Source: Paenarthrobacter nitroguajacolicus
Lineage (GTDB): Bacteria; Actinomycetota; Actinomycetes; Actinomycetales; Micrococcaceae
DNA length: 50,998 nt
NCBI RefSeq assembly: GCF_007786235.1
Contig: NZ_VNFK01000026.1
Span: forward strand, 1-50,998
Direction of reading: 5' to 3'
In this document: piece by piece, positions 32,227-39,814 of the stretch
Position numbering within the stretch: position 1 is the first letter of the stretch
Layout of the letters: each line of letters begins with the position of its first letter
The notes under the pieces: generated by a model
Seen by the model: the letters and a program-made list of their open reading frames with translations, nothing else
What the model was told of the DNA's origin: nothing
Databases searched by the model: none
Made by a program: the position numbers and the translations under genes

Positions 32227-33215
32227 GTGGACTTGGCAGCGGTGGGCAGCTCGGCCAGGAGCTCATCCCAGGCGCGGTGGAAGGTGCCCAGCCCGTACCG
32301 CTGCAGGGCGGCTTGGCGGGCCACCATGCCGATCGCGTAGGCGTCGTCGGGATCGTCCAGGAGCCGCCGGGCGAACCTGTGGAGGTCGTCGACGTCGTTG
32401 GAGACCAAGCCGGCACCGTGCGGTATGGCGCGGCTCGCCTCTGTGGTGGCGAGGGCAAGAACGGGCATACCGAGGTGCATGGCTTCCAGCAGGGCAAGGC
32501 CGAGCGATGTCCAGCGGAGCGGATGCAGGTAGAGCCGGCAGCTGGCCAGCTCTTGGTGGAGTTTCGCCGCAGGCATGTCACCGGCGATGCGGAGCCTGTC
32601 CTCGTTTAGGCCGTGGGATTGCAGGTTCAGGGCCGCGGGCAGTTCCTCGGTTCCCATGCCGAACACCCGCAAAGGTCCTACCCGGGCGAAGCCGGGGAGC
32701 AAGTCCGTACCGGTGACCCGTCCGCGCCGGACGGGCTCGTTGACCACCACCCCCATCTCCTCGCGAGCCCCCGTGTACAGGTGTCCGGGGTCGGGGATTC
32801 CATGCTCCACCACCACGGTGGAGGCCGTGCCCGTGTCCCAGAACAGCTGGTTGAAGTGCGTCACGTGCACTACGGGGATGGTGTTCTGGTCCGCCAGCGG
32901 GTGGAGCGTAAACGGGACGTCGCCCTTGGGAGTGTTGTGTTCGAGGTAGACGGCGGGCATGTCCACCCCGGGCCGCCGTCCGAGTGTTTTGGCCACGGCG
33001 GCGATTTCCTCGGGTCGCTGCAGGATCACCGCGTCCACGCTGTCGGGGTCGAGGGTGGACAGGTCCACTTCCTGCGCGGCGACCGGCCACTCGCGGCCGC
33101 CTCGCCCCAAACCCCACGGGCCGCCGTCGGGCAGTTTCGGAAGGAGGTATTGGTGCCTGCCCCGGACGAAGGCCTCCATCCAGCCGCCGTGGACGTGCCA
33201 CACCAGGAGCCTCAT
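32184..33215 (-). CDS. Glycosyltransferase, GT-B (GT4-like)
   Basis: This 343-residue protein begins MRLLVWHVHGGWMEAFVRG and has a donor-site region SLGLALLEAMHLGMPVLALA with the expected Glu. DMPAAKLHQELASCRLYLHP lies just before it. The N-terminal domain includes HNTPKGDVPFTLHP and VVHVTHFNQLFWD, typical of small actinobacterial glycosyltransferases. The ATG at 33215 overlaps the GT9 stop as ATGA. Its last 14 codons are made of the 16-bp repeat. The sugar is unknown, but it stands inside the heptose operon. Confidence 0.85.
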   Translation of the reverse strand: MRLLVWHVHGGWMEAFVRGRHQYLLPKLPDGGPWGLGRGGREWPVAAQEVDLSTLDPDSVDAVILQRPEEIAAVAKTLGRRPGVDMPAVYLEHNTPKGDVPFTLHPLADQNTIPVVHVTHFNQLFWDTGTASTVVVEHGIPDPGHLYTGAREEMGVVVNEPVRRGRVTGTDLLPGFARVGPLRVFGMGTEELPAALNLQSHGLNEDRLRIAGDMPAAKLHQELASCRLYLHPLRWTSLGLALLEAMHLGMPVLALATTEASRAIPHGAGLVSNDVDDLHRFARRLLDDPDDAYAIGMVARQAALQRYGLGTFHRAWDELLAELPTAAKSTTAMTQNSHDTEQP

Positions 33216-34300
33216 GGTTTCCACACCTTTCGCCGGGTGGACAGGGAAGACACGCCTCCCAGCAGCCTTTCGACCGCTTCCAGGACCTGCTCCGGGGTGA
33301 CCGAACTCAAACACGGATGCCCGGGAACAGGGCAGATGCGGGCGCGGGAGTTCTTGCAGGCCGCTTCCTGGTCCCCCAGCAGTTCCAAGGGGACGCCATA
33401 CGGTGCCCAGCGAATGGCCGGAACCACGGGCGCGAACAGGCACACCACCGGCGTGCCCACCGCGGCGGCCAAGTGGGCGGGTCCGGTATTGCCTGTCACC
33501 ACGACGGCGGCGCCGGCGAGTACGGCTGCGAGCGTCCTGAGGTTGGTTCCGCCGCCGAGGTTCCTTGCCGACGGGCCGGCCACCGTTGCCGTGAGCGAGG
33601 TTTCCCCGGGCCCGCCTGTCACCACCACGCGGTGCCCGTACGCTTCGAGCAGTTCCACCGTGGCCGCGTTGTGCAGTGCGGGCCAGGCCCGGGCTGGTGC
33701 CGCCGAGCCCGGGTGCACCACGATGTAGGGGCCGTCCTCGGCCAGCTCCTCCGCCACGCCTTCCGGATCCTGTGCGGGCGTGATGCGCAGCTTTCCATCG
33801 TCGCCGTTGGGCAGGACAAAGCCGGCTGCGTCCGCGATGGCGAGGGCACGCACTACCTCCGGCTGGTCCTCCTGGAAGTCTTCACCTGGCCTGAGCCGGA
33901 CATCCAGGAGCGAGCCGGCGTAGTCCGTGGACGCGCCCGTGATTTTCCTGACGCCGGCCAGGCGGAGGAGCAGCGCGAGCGGAAGCGGGGACTGGTGGAA
34001 GGACGTGAGGATCACGGCTTCTTCGATGCGGGAATTGCGGACGAACTCGATCAGGCCGTTGGTGATCTCGTGCGTGGCGGCGGGTGCCGGGTTCATAATC
34101 CACGGGCAGGCCCACGTGTGCACTTGGGTAACCCCGGGGAGCATCTCGGCGGCGCTTGCGCCTTCGGGACCGCAGAGCAGCACAACATCGTTGGGACGGC
34201 TGCCATCGGTCCGGCTTCCGTTGGCCACGGCTCGCAAGGCTGGTCCTGACAGGAGGACATCGCCCATGCTGTCCAGGCGGGCCACCAGGACGCGGCTCAT
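33212..34300 (-). CDS. Glycosyltransferase family 9 (heptosyltransferase-like), copy 2
   Basis: This 362-residue GT9 enzyme has the N-terminal VLVARLDSMGDVLLSGPALRAV, a central IVVHPGSAAPARAWPALH and the donor site VVVTGNTGPAHLAAAVGTPVVCLF. The C-terminus contains Cys residues in QEAACKNSRARICPVPGHPC, a pattern common in GT9 proteins. It overlaps the gmhB-like gene by ATGA upstream and the GT4-like gene downstream. The family transfers ADP-heptose in LPS-producing bacteria; the acceptor here must be another glycan. Confidence 0.9.
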   Translation of the reverse strand: MSRVLVARLDSMGDVLLSGPALRAVANGSRTDGSRPNDVVLLCGPEGASAAEMLPGVTQVHTWACPWIMNPAPAATHEITNGLIEFVRNSRIEEAVILTSFHQSPLPLALLLRLAGVRKITGASTDYAGSLLDVRLRPGEDFQEDQPEVVRALAIADAAGFVLPNGDDGKLRITPAQDPEGVAEELAEDGPYIVVHPGSAAPARAWPALHNAATVELLEAYGHRVVVTGGPGETSLTATVAGPSARNLGGGTNLRTLAAVLAGAAVVVTGNTGPAHLAAAVGTPVVCLFAPVVPAIRWAPYGVPLELLGDQEAACKNSRARICPVPGHPCLSSVTPEQVLEAVERLLGGVSSLSTRRKVWKP

Positions 34301-34860
34301 ACGGGGGCGTCCTCTGTTGCGCGCGTCTCCGAGGCCATGGAGAGAAGAATGTCCACCGCGTGGCCGAGATCGTCAGCCACGATCCCGGCAGCTTCGATCT
34401 CTTCGGGCCGGGTCACATGCGTTGGCACCAGCACCGCCAGCGCGCCAGCAGCCCCAGCCGCTTCCATGTCAGAGCCGATGTCGCCAATGTAGGCTGCCTC
34501 GCTCGGTTCGATGCCCAAGGCGCTGCAGGCGTCAAGAATCATCCCGGGGGCGGGCTTGCGGCAGTCGCAGCCGTCTTCCGGTCCATGCGGGCAGATTTTC
34601 CACACCTCGAACATTCCCAGCAGCTGCTCCACGCGGTGGTTGACCGCCATCACCTGGTCCAAAGACAGCAGGCCGCGCGCTATGCCGGACTGGTTGCTGA
34701 CGACTCCCGTGGCCAGGCCTGCCCGGCGAACTTTCTGCAACGCTTCAAGGGCCCCCTCCATGGGTTGTACCAGCTGCGGCTCGCCGTTGTAGGGCACGTC
34801 AACCACCAGCGTTCCGTCGCGGTCAAACAGGACCGCCTTCAACGTTCCGGTTGCTCCCAT
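34297..34860 (-). CDS. gmhB: Heptose-1,7-bisphosphate phosphatase-like (HAD-IIIA)
   Basis: GmhB removes the C7 phosphate from heptose-1,7-bisphosphate between the two HldE steps. The 187-residue product has the HAD nucleophile motif VLFDRDGTLVVDVPYNG, motif II VVSNQSGIARG, the zinc loop CPHGPEDGCDCRKP typical of GmhB, and YIGDIGSDMEAA. The ATG at 34860 is the first start of the minus-strand operon. Histidinol phosphatases share the fold, but the neighbours favour GmhB. The leader carries a perfect CCCCGG hairpin. Confidence 0.9.
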   Translation of the reverse strand: MGATGTLKAVLFDRDGTLVVDVPYNGEPQLVQPMEGALEALQKVRRAGLATGVVSNQSGIARGLLSLDQVMAVNHRVEQLLGMFEVWKICPHGPEDGCDCRKPAPGMILDACSALGIEPSEAAYIGDIGSDMEAAGAAGALAVLVPTHVTRPEEIEAAGIVADDLGHAVDILLSMASETRATEDAPV

Positions 34861-34872
34861 ACCCGCAACGTT

Positions 34873-34888
34873 CCCCGGTTCTCCGGGG
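34873..34888 (-). promoter_or_regulatory. Leader hairpin of the gmhB operon
   Basis: CCCCGG (34873-34878) and CCGGGG (34883-34888) form a perfect 6-bp stem with a 4-nt loop, 13 nt before the gmhB start codon. It may affect translation or mRNA stability; no T-run follows on the minus strand. Confidence 0.45.
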
Positions 34889-34919
34889 GCTAAACAGTGC
34901 GGCCTTGAGAAGTTTCCTA

Positions 34920-34937
34920 CCGCTAGACTCCTAGCGG
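34920..34937. promoter_or_regulatory. Perfect inverted repeat at the ribosome site of the divergent GT9 gene
   Basis: CCGCTAG (34920-34926) and CTAGCGG (34931-34937) are perfect arms around ACTC. The right arm runs into the GGGAGG ribosome site of the GT9 gene at 34947. It could be an operator for the divergent promoters or a stem that partly masks the ribosome site. Confidence 0.45.
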
Positions 34938-34946
34938 GAGGCCACC

Positions 34947-35909
34947 ATGGACACTGCCTTGGGTACTGCGGACAGCAATGATCAACCCCTGCTGCTTGCG
35001 CTGCGGGCGCTGAAGCTCGGCGACCTGCTGGTTGCCGTTCCGGCGCTCCGCGGACTGCGCCGGGCTTTTCCCGAGCATCGGATTCTGTACGCCGCACCGG
35101 CCTGGATTGCTGAGGCTTTGGAACTGGTGGGCGGTCTCCACCACCTTCCGACGCCGGGACTTGACGAGCCCCTGACCGTTCCCCGCGGAGCCGTGGACGT
35201 TGCCGTGAACCTGCATGGAAACGGCCCTGAAAGTCGCTTGCGGATCAATGAACTGCAGGCCAGGCGGGTGCTTGCTCATGAAGCTCCGGGCGTCGATGGG
35301 CCACCATGGGCCACCGGATTCCCCGAGCGCGAGCGCTGGACCCGCCTGCTCAGCTGGCACGGCATCGACGCCGATCCGCTGGACTACCTCTTGAACCGAC
35401 CTGCCGTTCCTTCTCCACGTCCCGGTGCCACGGTGATCCATGTGGGCGCCGCATACGGCAGCAGGCTCTGGCCCGTGGAGCGGTTCGCTGATGTAGCTGT
35501 TGAACTCGCGGCTGCTGGGCACGAGGTGGTCCTCACAGGAGGCGCTTCGGAGCGCGGGCGCGCCGAGGAGACTGCCGCGCTGGCCAGGCTCAAAGGAGCA
35601 AACCTCGACGACGGGTTGCTGGCCGGACGGCAAGGGCTCGCTGAATTTGCGGCCACCATAGCCGAGGCCCGGTTGGTGGTGTCCGCGGACACTGGGGCGG
35701 CACACCTGGCATCCGCCTACGTACGTCCCTCGGTGGTGCTGTTCGGACCTGCGCCCGCTGAAGAGTGGGGCCCGCCGCCGGGACCGCACGTGGTGCTGAC
35801 CGCCGTCGAGCTCCGCAGAGGTGACGTGTTCTCAACCGATCCCGACCCCGCACTGCTGGCGGTCAGCGTCCGCGATGTTCTGGATGCGGTGGAGCGGCTG
35901 GGCGGTTGA
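34947..35909 (+). CDS. Glycosyltransferase family 9 (heptosyltransferase-like), copy 3
   Basis: This 320-residue GT9 protein has LLALRALKLGDLLVAVPALRGL at its N-terminus, TVIHVGAAYGSRLWPVERFA in the middle and the donor site LVVSADTGAAHLASAYVRPSVVLF. It lacks the C-terminal Cys cluster of the other two copies. It is divergent from the gmhB-led operon across 86 bp and has a GGGAGG ribosome site. It ends 3 bp before the convergent sigma-factor gene. Confidence 0.9.
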   Translation: MDTALGTADSNDQPLLLALRALKLGDLLVAVPALRGLRRAFPEHRILYAAPAWIAEALELVGGLHHLPTPGLDEPLTVPRGAVDVAVNLHGNGPESRLRINELQARRVLAHEAPGVDGPPWATGFPERERWTRLLSWHGIDADPLDYLLNRPAVPSPRPGATVIHVGAAYGSRLWPVERFADVAVELAAAGHEVVLTGGASERGRAEETAALARLKGANLDDGLLAGRQGLAEFAATIAEARLVVSADTGAAHLASAYVRPSVVLFGPAPAEEWGPPPGPHVVLTAVELRRGDVFSTDPDPALLAVSVRDVLDAVERLGG

Positions 35910-35912
35910 CCG

Positions 35913-36689
35913 TTACGGGGCTGTTCCGTCCTGCAGTTGGGCTTCTTCGTCCAACAATTGCGTCTGGAGTGAGACGAGGATCTTGGACAGCTTCCGGGAG
36001 ACCTGCATCTGTGACATCCCGAGGGCTTCGGCGATGGTGGACTGTGTCTCTTCGCGGTAGTAGCGCCGGTAGAGCAGGTGGCGGTCCTCCACACTCAACC
36101 CGCGGATGGCGTTGCGCAACGCCAACACGTCCTCGAGCCGGTCGGTAGGGCACCCGAAGGCGGACAGGGAGCCTTGAAGCCCTTCACGCCCCTCGGATGC
36201 CGGAGCGTCCAGGGAATCCGGGCGCTTACTGGTGCCAGCCATCAGTGCCTCGCGGACTTGGCAGGGCTCAAGCTGGAGGTCCTCGGCGACTTCTTCCGGG
36301 GACGGAGTCCGTTGGAGTGCCTGGGTCAGCTCTTCCGTCCGTGCCAGCACTTGGCGGCGTACGTCCTGGATGGTTCGCGGCGGGCGGACAACCCAGCAGT
36401 GGTCGCGGAGATACCGTTTGACCTCCCCGGCAATGGTGGGGGCGGCGTAGGCGGGAAAGCTGACCCCTTTGGCTTCGTCATAGCCTCGTGATGCCTTGAT
36501 GAGACCCATGTAGGCCACCTGCCTGACGTCGTCGAGGTCGTGGGTGTGCGCCGAGTACCTGGAGGCGATGGACTTGGCCAGATTCAGGTGGTCCAGGATC
36601 AGGCTGTCCTGGAAGCTCTGCCGGATGCTCCCTTCGGGTGCGTCGGCGGGGGGACGTGGGGGGACGTCAAAGGGCGGGATTTGTCGCAT
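35913..36689 (-). CDS. SigB/SigF/SigG-family RNA polymerase sigma factor
   Basis: This 258-residue stress-type sigma factor has region 2 over about residues 30-100 (DHLNLAKSIASRYSAH, YMGLIKASRGYDEAKG and FPAYAAPTIAGEVKRYLRD). Region 3 follows (VRPPRTIQDVRRQV, TPSPEEVAEDL) and then region 4 (STIAEALGMSQMQVSRKL, the -35 reader helix). No anti-sigma factor or antagonist gene is adjacent, which is unusual for this family. A sigma-70-like promoter lies upstream. A likely target is the SigF-like promoter at 23079-23103. Confidence 0.92.
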   Translation of the reverse strand: MRQIPPFDVPPRPPADAPEGSIRQSFQDSLILDHLNLAKSIASRYSAHTHDLDDVRQVAYMGLIKASRGYDEAKGVSFPAYAAPTIAGEVKRYLRDHCWVVRPPRTIQDVRRQVLARTEELTQALQRTPSPEEVAEDLQLEPCQVREALMAGTSKRPDSLDAPASEGREGLQGSLSAFGCPTDRLEDVLALRNAIRGLSVEDRHLLYRRYYREETQSTIAEALGMSQMQVSRKLSKILVSLQTQLLDEEAQLQDGTAP

Positions 36690-36761
36690 GGGGCTTCAAT
36701 CCTCAAACCTGCTGGTTAGGTGAGCCCACGGCAAGACTCCTTAAAAAGAGAAGCACACTTA

Positions 36762-36790
36762 CTATTAGCTTTCAACGGGGTTAGGCTCAA
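36762..36790 (-). promoter_or_regulatory. Sigma-70-like promoter of the sigma factor gene
   Basis: Minus strand: TTGAGC (36790-36785), 17 bp, TAATAG (36767-36762). The start codon is about 73 bp further on. The stretch is AT-rich compared with its surroundings. The divergent ANTAR gene starts at 36825, so the two promoters may interfere. Confidence 0.45.
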
Positions 36791-36824
36791 AAGGTAGGCC
36801 GCGTCCACCGAATCGGAGATGTAC

Positions 36825-37565
36825 ATGGAAGAACCACAGCTCGCAGAGCCGAGTACGGTCCTGTCCGACATTCAGGACCTGCTGCTCAATACGCCTGACG
36901 TCGAGGCTTTCCTCGAGGAGTTGGCCCAGCACTCGGCCAGCATGTTCAGCAGCGATGGGGCGGAGGTCTATTGCGGAATTACGCTGATGCGTCAGCGCAC
37001 AGCCGGCACTGTGGCCAGCAGCAGTGAACGGGCGCGGCTGTTGGATGAGGTCCAATACGCGTTTGCCGACGGGCCCTGCCTCCACGCCTGCCGCGAAGGT
37101 ACACAGGTCCTTATTCCCGACTTTGAGAAGGACAACACCTGGCCCGAGTACAACGAGGCCATCACTGGCCATGGGCTCCGCTCCGTGTTGGCGGTTCCCT
37201 TCCCCCTGCCGGACGACACTTCCATGGCGGGGCTCAATCTGTATTCAGATCGGCCCAACGCTTTTGGCCCAGCAGCCGTGCAGCGCGCCAACGACTACGT
37301 GGAGCAGGCGTCCAAGGGCCTTCAGCTGGCCGTGCTGATCGCGCAGCACAGCCAGACAGCCGCGAATCTGCGCGCGGCGATGGAGTCCCGGACGGTGATC
37401 GACGTAGCCACGGGCATCATCATCGCCCAGAACCGGTGTACCCAGGAGGAGGCAATGGAACTCATCAAAAAGGCCTCCAGCAACCGGAACGTCAAACTGC
37501 GCGTGGTTGCCCAGGCCATCGTCGAATCGGCTGGCGGCGGCCCCATTCAGACCGTGTTCAAGTAG
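36825..37565 (+). CDS. GAF and ANTAR domain-containing regulator
   Basis: This 246-residue protein has an N-terminal GAF sensor domain (about residues 25-165, with CGITLMRQRTAGTVASSS and FADGPCLHACREGTQ) and a C-terminal ANTAR domain (about 180-240: SRTVIDVATGIIIAQNRC, EEAMELIKKASSNRN). ANTAR domains bind paired hairpins in mRNA leaders and prevent termination. The ATG at 36825 is 6 nt from GGAG, better than an ATG two codons upstream. It is divergent from the sigma factor gene. The signal and RNA targets are unknown. Confidence 0.92.
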   Translation: MEEPQLAEPSTVLSDIQDLLLNTPDVEAFLEELAQHSASMFSSDGAEVYCGITLMRQRTAGTVASSSERARLLDEVQYAFADGPCLHACREGTQVLIPDFEKDNTWPEYNEAITGHGLRSVLAVPFPLPDDTSMAGLNLYSDRPNAFGPAAVQRANDYVEQASKGLQLAVLIAQHSQTAANLRAAMESRTVIDVATGIIIAQNRCTQEEAMELIKKASSNRNVKLRVVAQAIVESAGGGPIQTVFK

Positions 37566-37568
37566 GCC

Positions 37569-37964
37569 TTAGCCCTGCATCACGCCAATGATGGCGCCCA
37601 TGGCCGTGAAGGTGACCACGTTGTAGCTGGCGTTGATCGCGAACAGCGTCAGGCTTCGGCGTTCGAACAGGTAGTTCACGCCCAGCGCCGTGGCCACCCA
37701 CCCCAAGCCCGCAGCAAGGCCCGCGAAAGTGCCGAACGCGAAGCCGCCCCCGCCAATGAACGCCGCCAGGAAGACAGCCATCACCACGGCAAGGATGAAC
37801 GATCCCATAAACACCCGCGCCGTCCCGGACTTCAGCTGCTCATCGCTGACGCCCGCGGCTTTCTGCCAGGGCTTCGCGAAAAGCAGTGAGTACCAGAGCC
37901 CACCCACGACGAACGTTGCCAGGGCAGCCAACAGCACGGCGAGCCAATTGATCTGAATGTCCAT
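37569..37964 (-). CDS. DUF1761 family membrane protein
   Basis: This 131-residue protein has four membrane helices. It opens MDIQINWLAVLLAALATF, with VGGLWYSLLFAKPWQKAAG as the family hallmark, and ends YNVVTFTAMGAIIGVMQG. The ATG at 37964 has a GAAAGGA ribosome site. It lies 74 bp downstream of the AraC-type regulator on the same strand and may be controlled by it. The function of the family is unknown. Confidence 0.88.
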   Translation of the reverse strand: MDIQINWLAVLLAALATFVVGGLWYSLLFAKPWQKAAGVSDEQLKSGTARVFMGSFILAVVMAVFLAAFIGGGGFAFGTFAGLAAGLGWVATALGVNYLFERRSLTLFAINASYNVVTFTAMGAIIGVMQG

Positions 37965-38038
37965 GGGTGTCCTTTCAAAAGTTCCTGACAGGACGGTACG
38001 CCCGGGCGGAGCAGCCGGTCTTGTATAAAACCCGCAAG

Positions 38039-38878
38039 TTACCGGGTTACTTCTTCCAACGGAACGAACGTGGCATATTCGGCGCCGTAGCTCTGAACCA
38101 CCTGGAGGTACTGCGTAGGCGTGAACCCGCTGAAACGCCTGAAGGCCCGGATCAGATGGGGTTGGTCGTAGTAGTCGGCCAAGTGCAGGAGTTCCCGGCC
38201 GGGAACTGACCCTTTGGGCAGTGCTGCTGCCTGGGTGACGATCCTGTTGAAGCGGCACACATCCGAGTAGGCCTTGGCAGTAGTGCCGCATTCCCGCATC
38301 ATGATGCGTTCGAGCGTAGAGGTACTGATTCCCAATTCCGCGGCCAGCACGCTGATTTCGAGGTCTTCCCGGGCTAGTGTTTCCACTGCTGTGACGGCCC
38401 TGGGGTCTGCGCTGTAACCGGGCCTGATCTGGTGCTGCAGGAATGTTGCCAGGGCTTCGAATGCCTGGCCCGGTTCAGCGTCCCCTAGCTGCGAGCGCAG
38501 TTCGGTGAAGCCCGGAAAGACGCTTTCCGCGTCCACCACCCGGTTCTGGAATTTCGACGGCGGCTGGTTGGTGAACGCTGCAAGGCCATAGGGAGTCAGG
38601 CGGGCGCCGACGTTGAAGAGCCGGTCCGGGTTCTCGCTGATCAGGTAGCTGCGCTGCAGCCCGGCGTAGAAGCCTGCGGAAACTTCCGTCGCTCCCGCTT
38701 CCCCGCCCTTCCCGTCCGGGCTGATGAGCCGGTAGGGGTCCGAAAGGTTCAGGATCAGGTGCGCCTCAGGCCCGGGGAGAATCTTCTCGTACCGGGCCTG
38801 GGGCTTGGCGCGAACGAACCACAGCCGGGTAACGAACGGCTGCAGGTTCGGCGGAGCGGGGCACTCTTCGTAGAACAC
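38039..38878 (-). CDS. AraC-family transcriptional regulator
   Basis: The 279-residue protein has an N-terminal sensory domain that opens with a DUF6597-type sequence (FYEECPAPPNLQPFVTRLWF and LPGPEAHLILNLSDPY). A C-terminal double helix-turn-helix follows (VLAAELGISTSTLERIM and YYDQPHLIRAFRRFSGFTP). The latter is the classic AraC signature. The ligand is unknown. The nearest candidate target is the DUF1761 gene downstream. Confidence 0.9.
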   Translation of the reverse strand: MFYEECPAPPNLQPFVTRLWFVRAKPQARYEKILPGPEAHLILNLSDPYRLISPDGKGGEAGATEVSAGFYAGLQRSYLISENPDRLFNVGARLTPYGLAAFTNQPPSKFQNRVVDAESVFPGFTELRSQLGDAEPGQAFEALATFLQHQIRPGYSADPRAVTAVETLAREDLEISVLAAELGISTSTLERIMMRECGTTAKAYSDVCRFNRIVTQAAALPKGSVPGRELLHLADYYDQPHLIRAFRRFSGFTPTQYLQVVQSYGAEYATFVPLEEVTR

Positions 38879-38935
38879 AGCCCCAGTCTAGGCAGCACGC
38901 CCACGGAACCCGTCCCCGGCTGCGGCGAGTGGCTG

Positions 38936-39781
38936 TTACAGCAGGCCGCGCAAAACCAGGGCGGCGCCGTCGTCGAGCACTGACGCGGTGACCTCATCCG
39001 CGACGGCGAGCACCTCGTCGGGAGCCTGGCCCATGGCAATGCCGCGGCCAGCCCACGTGAGCATTTCGATGTCGTTCCGGCCATCGCCCACGGCAATCGT
39101 GTTGGCTTGGTCCGTACCGAGCTTCTTACGCAGTGTTTCCAGGGCACTGGCCTTGGTGACGCCTTCGGCCGCGATGTCCAACCACGCCGTCCACCCCACC
39201 GAGTAGGTCACGCCGGACAAGCCGATGTGACGGATAGCTTCGTTGAACTCGTCCGAGGTGTTGTCGCTGCTGAACACCACTACGCGGACCGCCGTGGCGT
39301 CCAGCATGGTCTGGAAATCCACGCCGATGGACTCCACGCCGAAGCTGGCGTCCTGGAAGCGCTCGGTGGAGAGGAAGTTTCCATCCTCGTCCTCCAGCGC
39401 GTACTTGGCATTGGGCAGCCGTTCCCGCAGGGCCTTGAGTGCCGGAGCAGGATCGAAGGTTGCCTTATGAATGATCTCGTAACCGGTCTCCAAGGTGGGA
39501 TCCAGTCGGAGTGTCACGCCGCCGTTGCAGCACACTGCATAGCCGCGTTCCAGACCGATCTGCTGGATGATCGGAAGCGTCGCGTTGAGTGAGCGGCCGG
39601 TGGCGATCATGACGTCGTGGCCGCTGGCCACTACTGCTTGGGCAGCGGAGCGGACCCCCGGAGACATGTGGCCGTCGTGATCGACCAGCGTGCCGTCAAC
39701 GTCCAAGGCAACCATGAGCTTGTTGGTGTTATTTGGCTGGTCATCGATGCCAGCAACTGGAGTGTCAGTCAAAATAGTCAT
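38936..39781 (-). CDS. HAD-superfamily hydrolase, Cof type
   Basis: This 281-residue cytoplasmic phosphatase of the Cof/YidA type has motif I VALDVDGTLVDHDG, motif II IATGRSLNATL and motif IV AVGDGRNDIEMLTWAG, with a C2-type cap between them. Relatives act on small sugar phosphates, nucleotides or flavin precursors, so the substrate cannot be named. The ATG at 39781 was preferred over a start 33 bp upstream because MTILTDTP begins a normal leader. Confidence 0.92.
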   Translation of the reverse strand: MTILTDTPVAGIDDQPNNTNKLMVALDVDGTLVDHDGHMSPGVRSAAQAVVASGHDVMIATGRSLNATLPIIQQIGLERGYAVCCNGGVTLRLDPTLETGYEIIHKATFDPAPALKALRERLPNAKYALEDEDGNFLSTERFQDASFGVESIGVDFQTMLDATAVRVVVFSSDNTSDEFNEAIRHIGLSGVTYSVGWTAWLDIAAEGVTKASALETLRKKLGTDQANTIAVGDGRNDIEMLTWAGRGIAMGQAPDEVLAVADEVTASVLDDGAALVLRGLL

Positions 39782-39814
39782 GGTTCCAGTAGAGCAGACT
39801 CCTCCGACACTCAA

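Noticed and set aside
34297..34860. GmhB-like gene taken as histidinol-phosphatase
   Set aside because: The HAD-IIIA fold is shared, but no histidine genes are present and the neighbours are GmhA, HldE and GT9.
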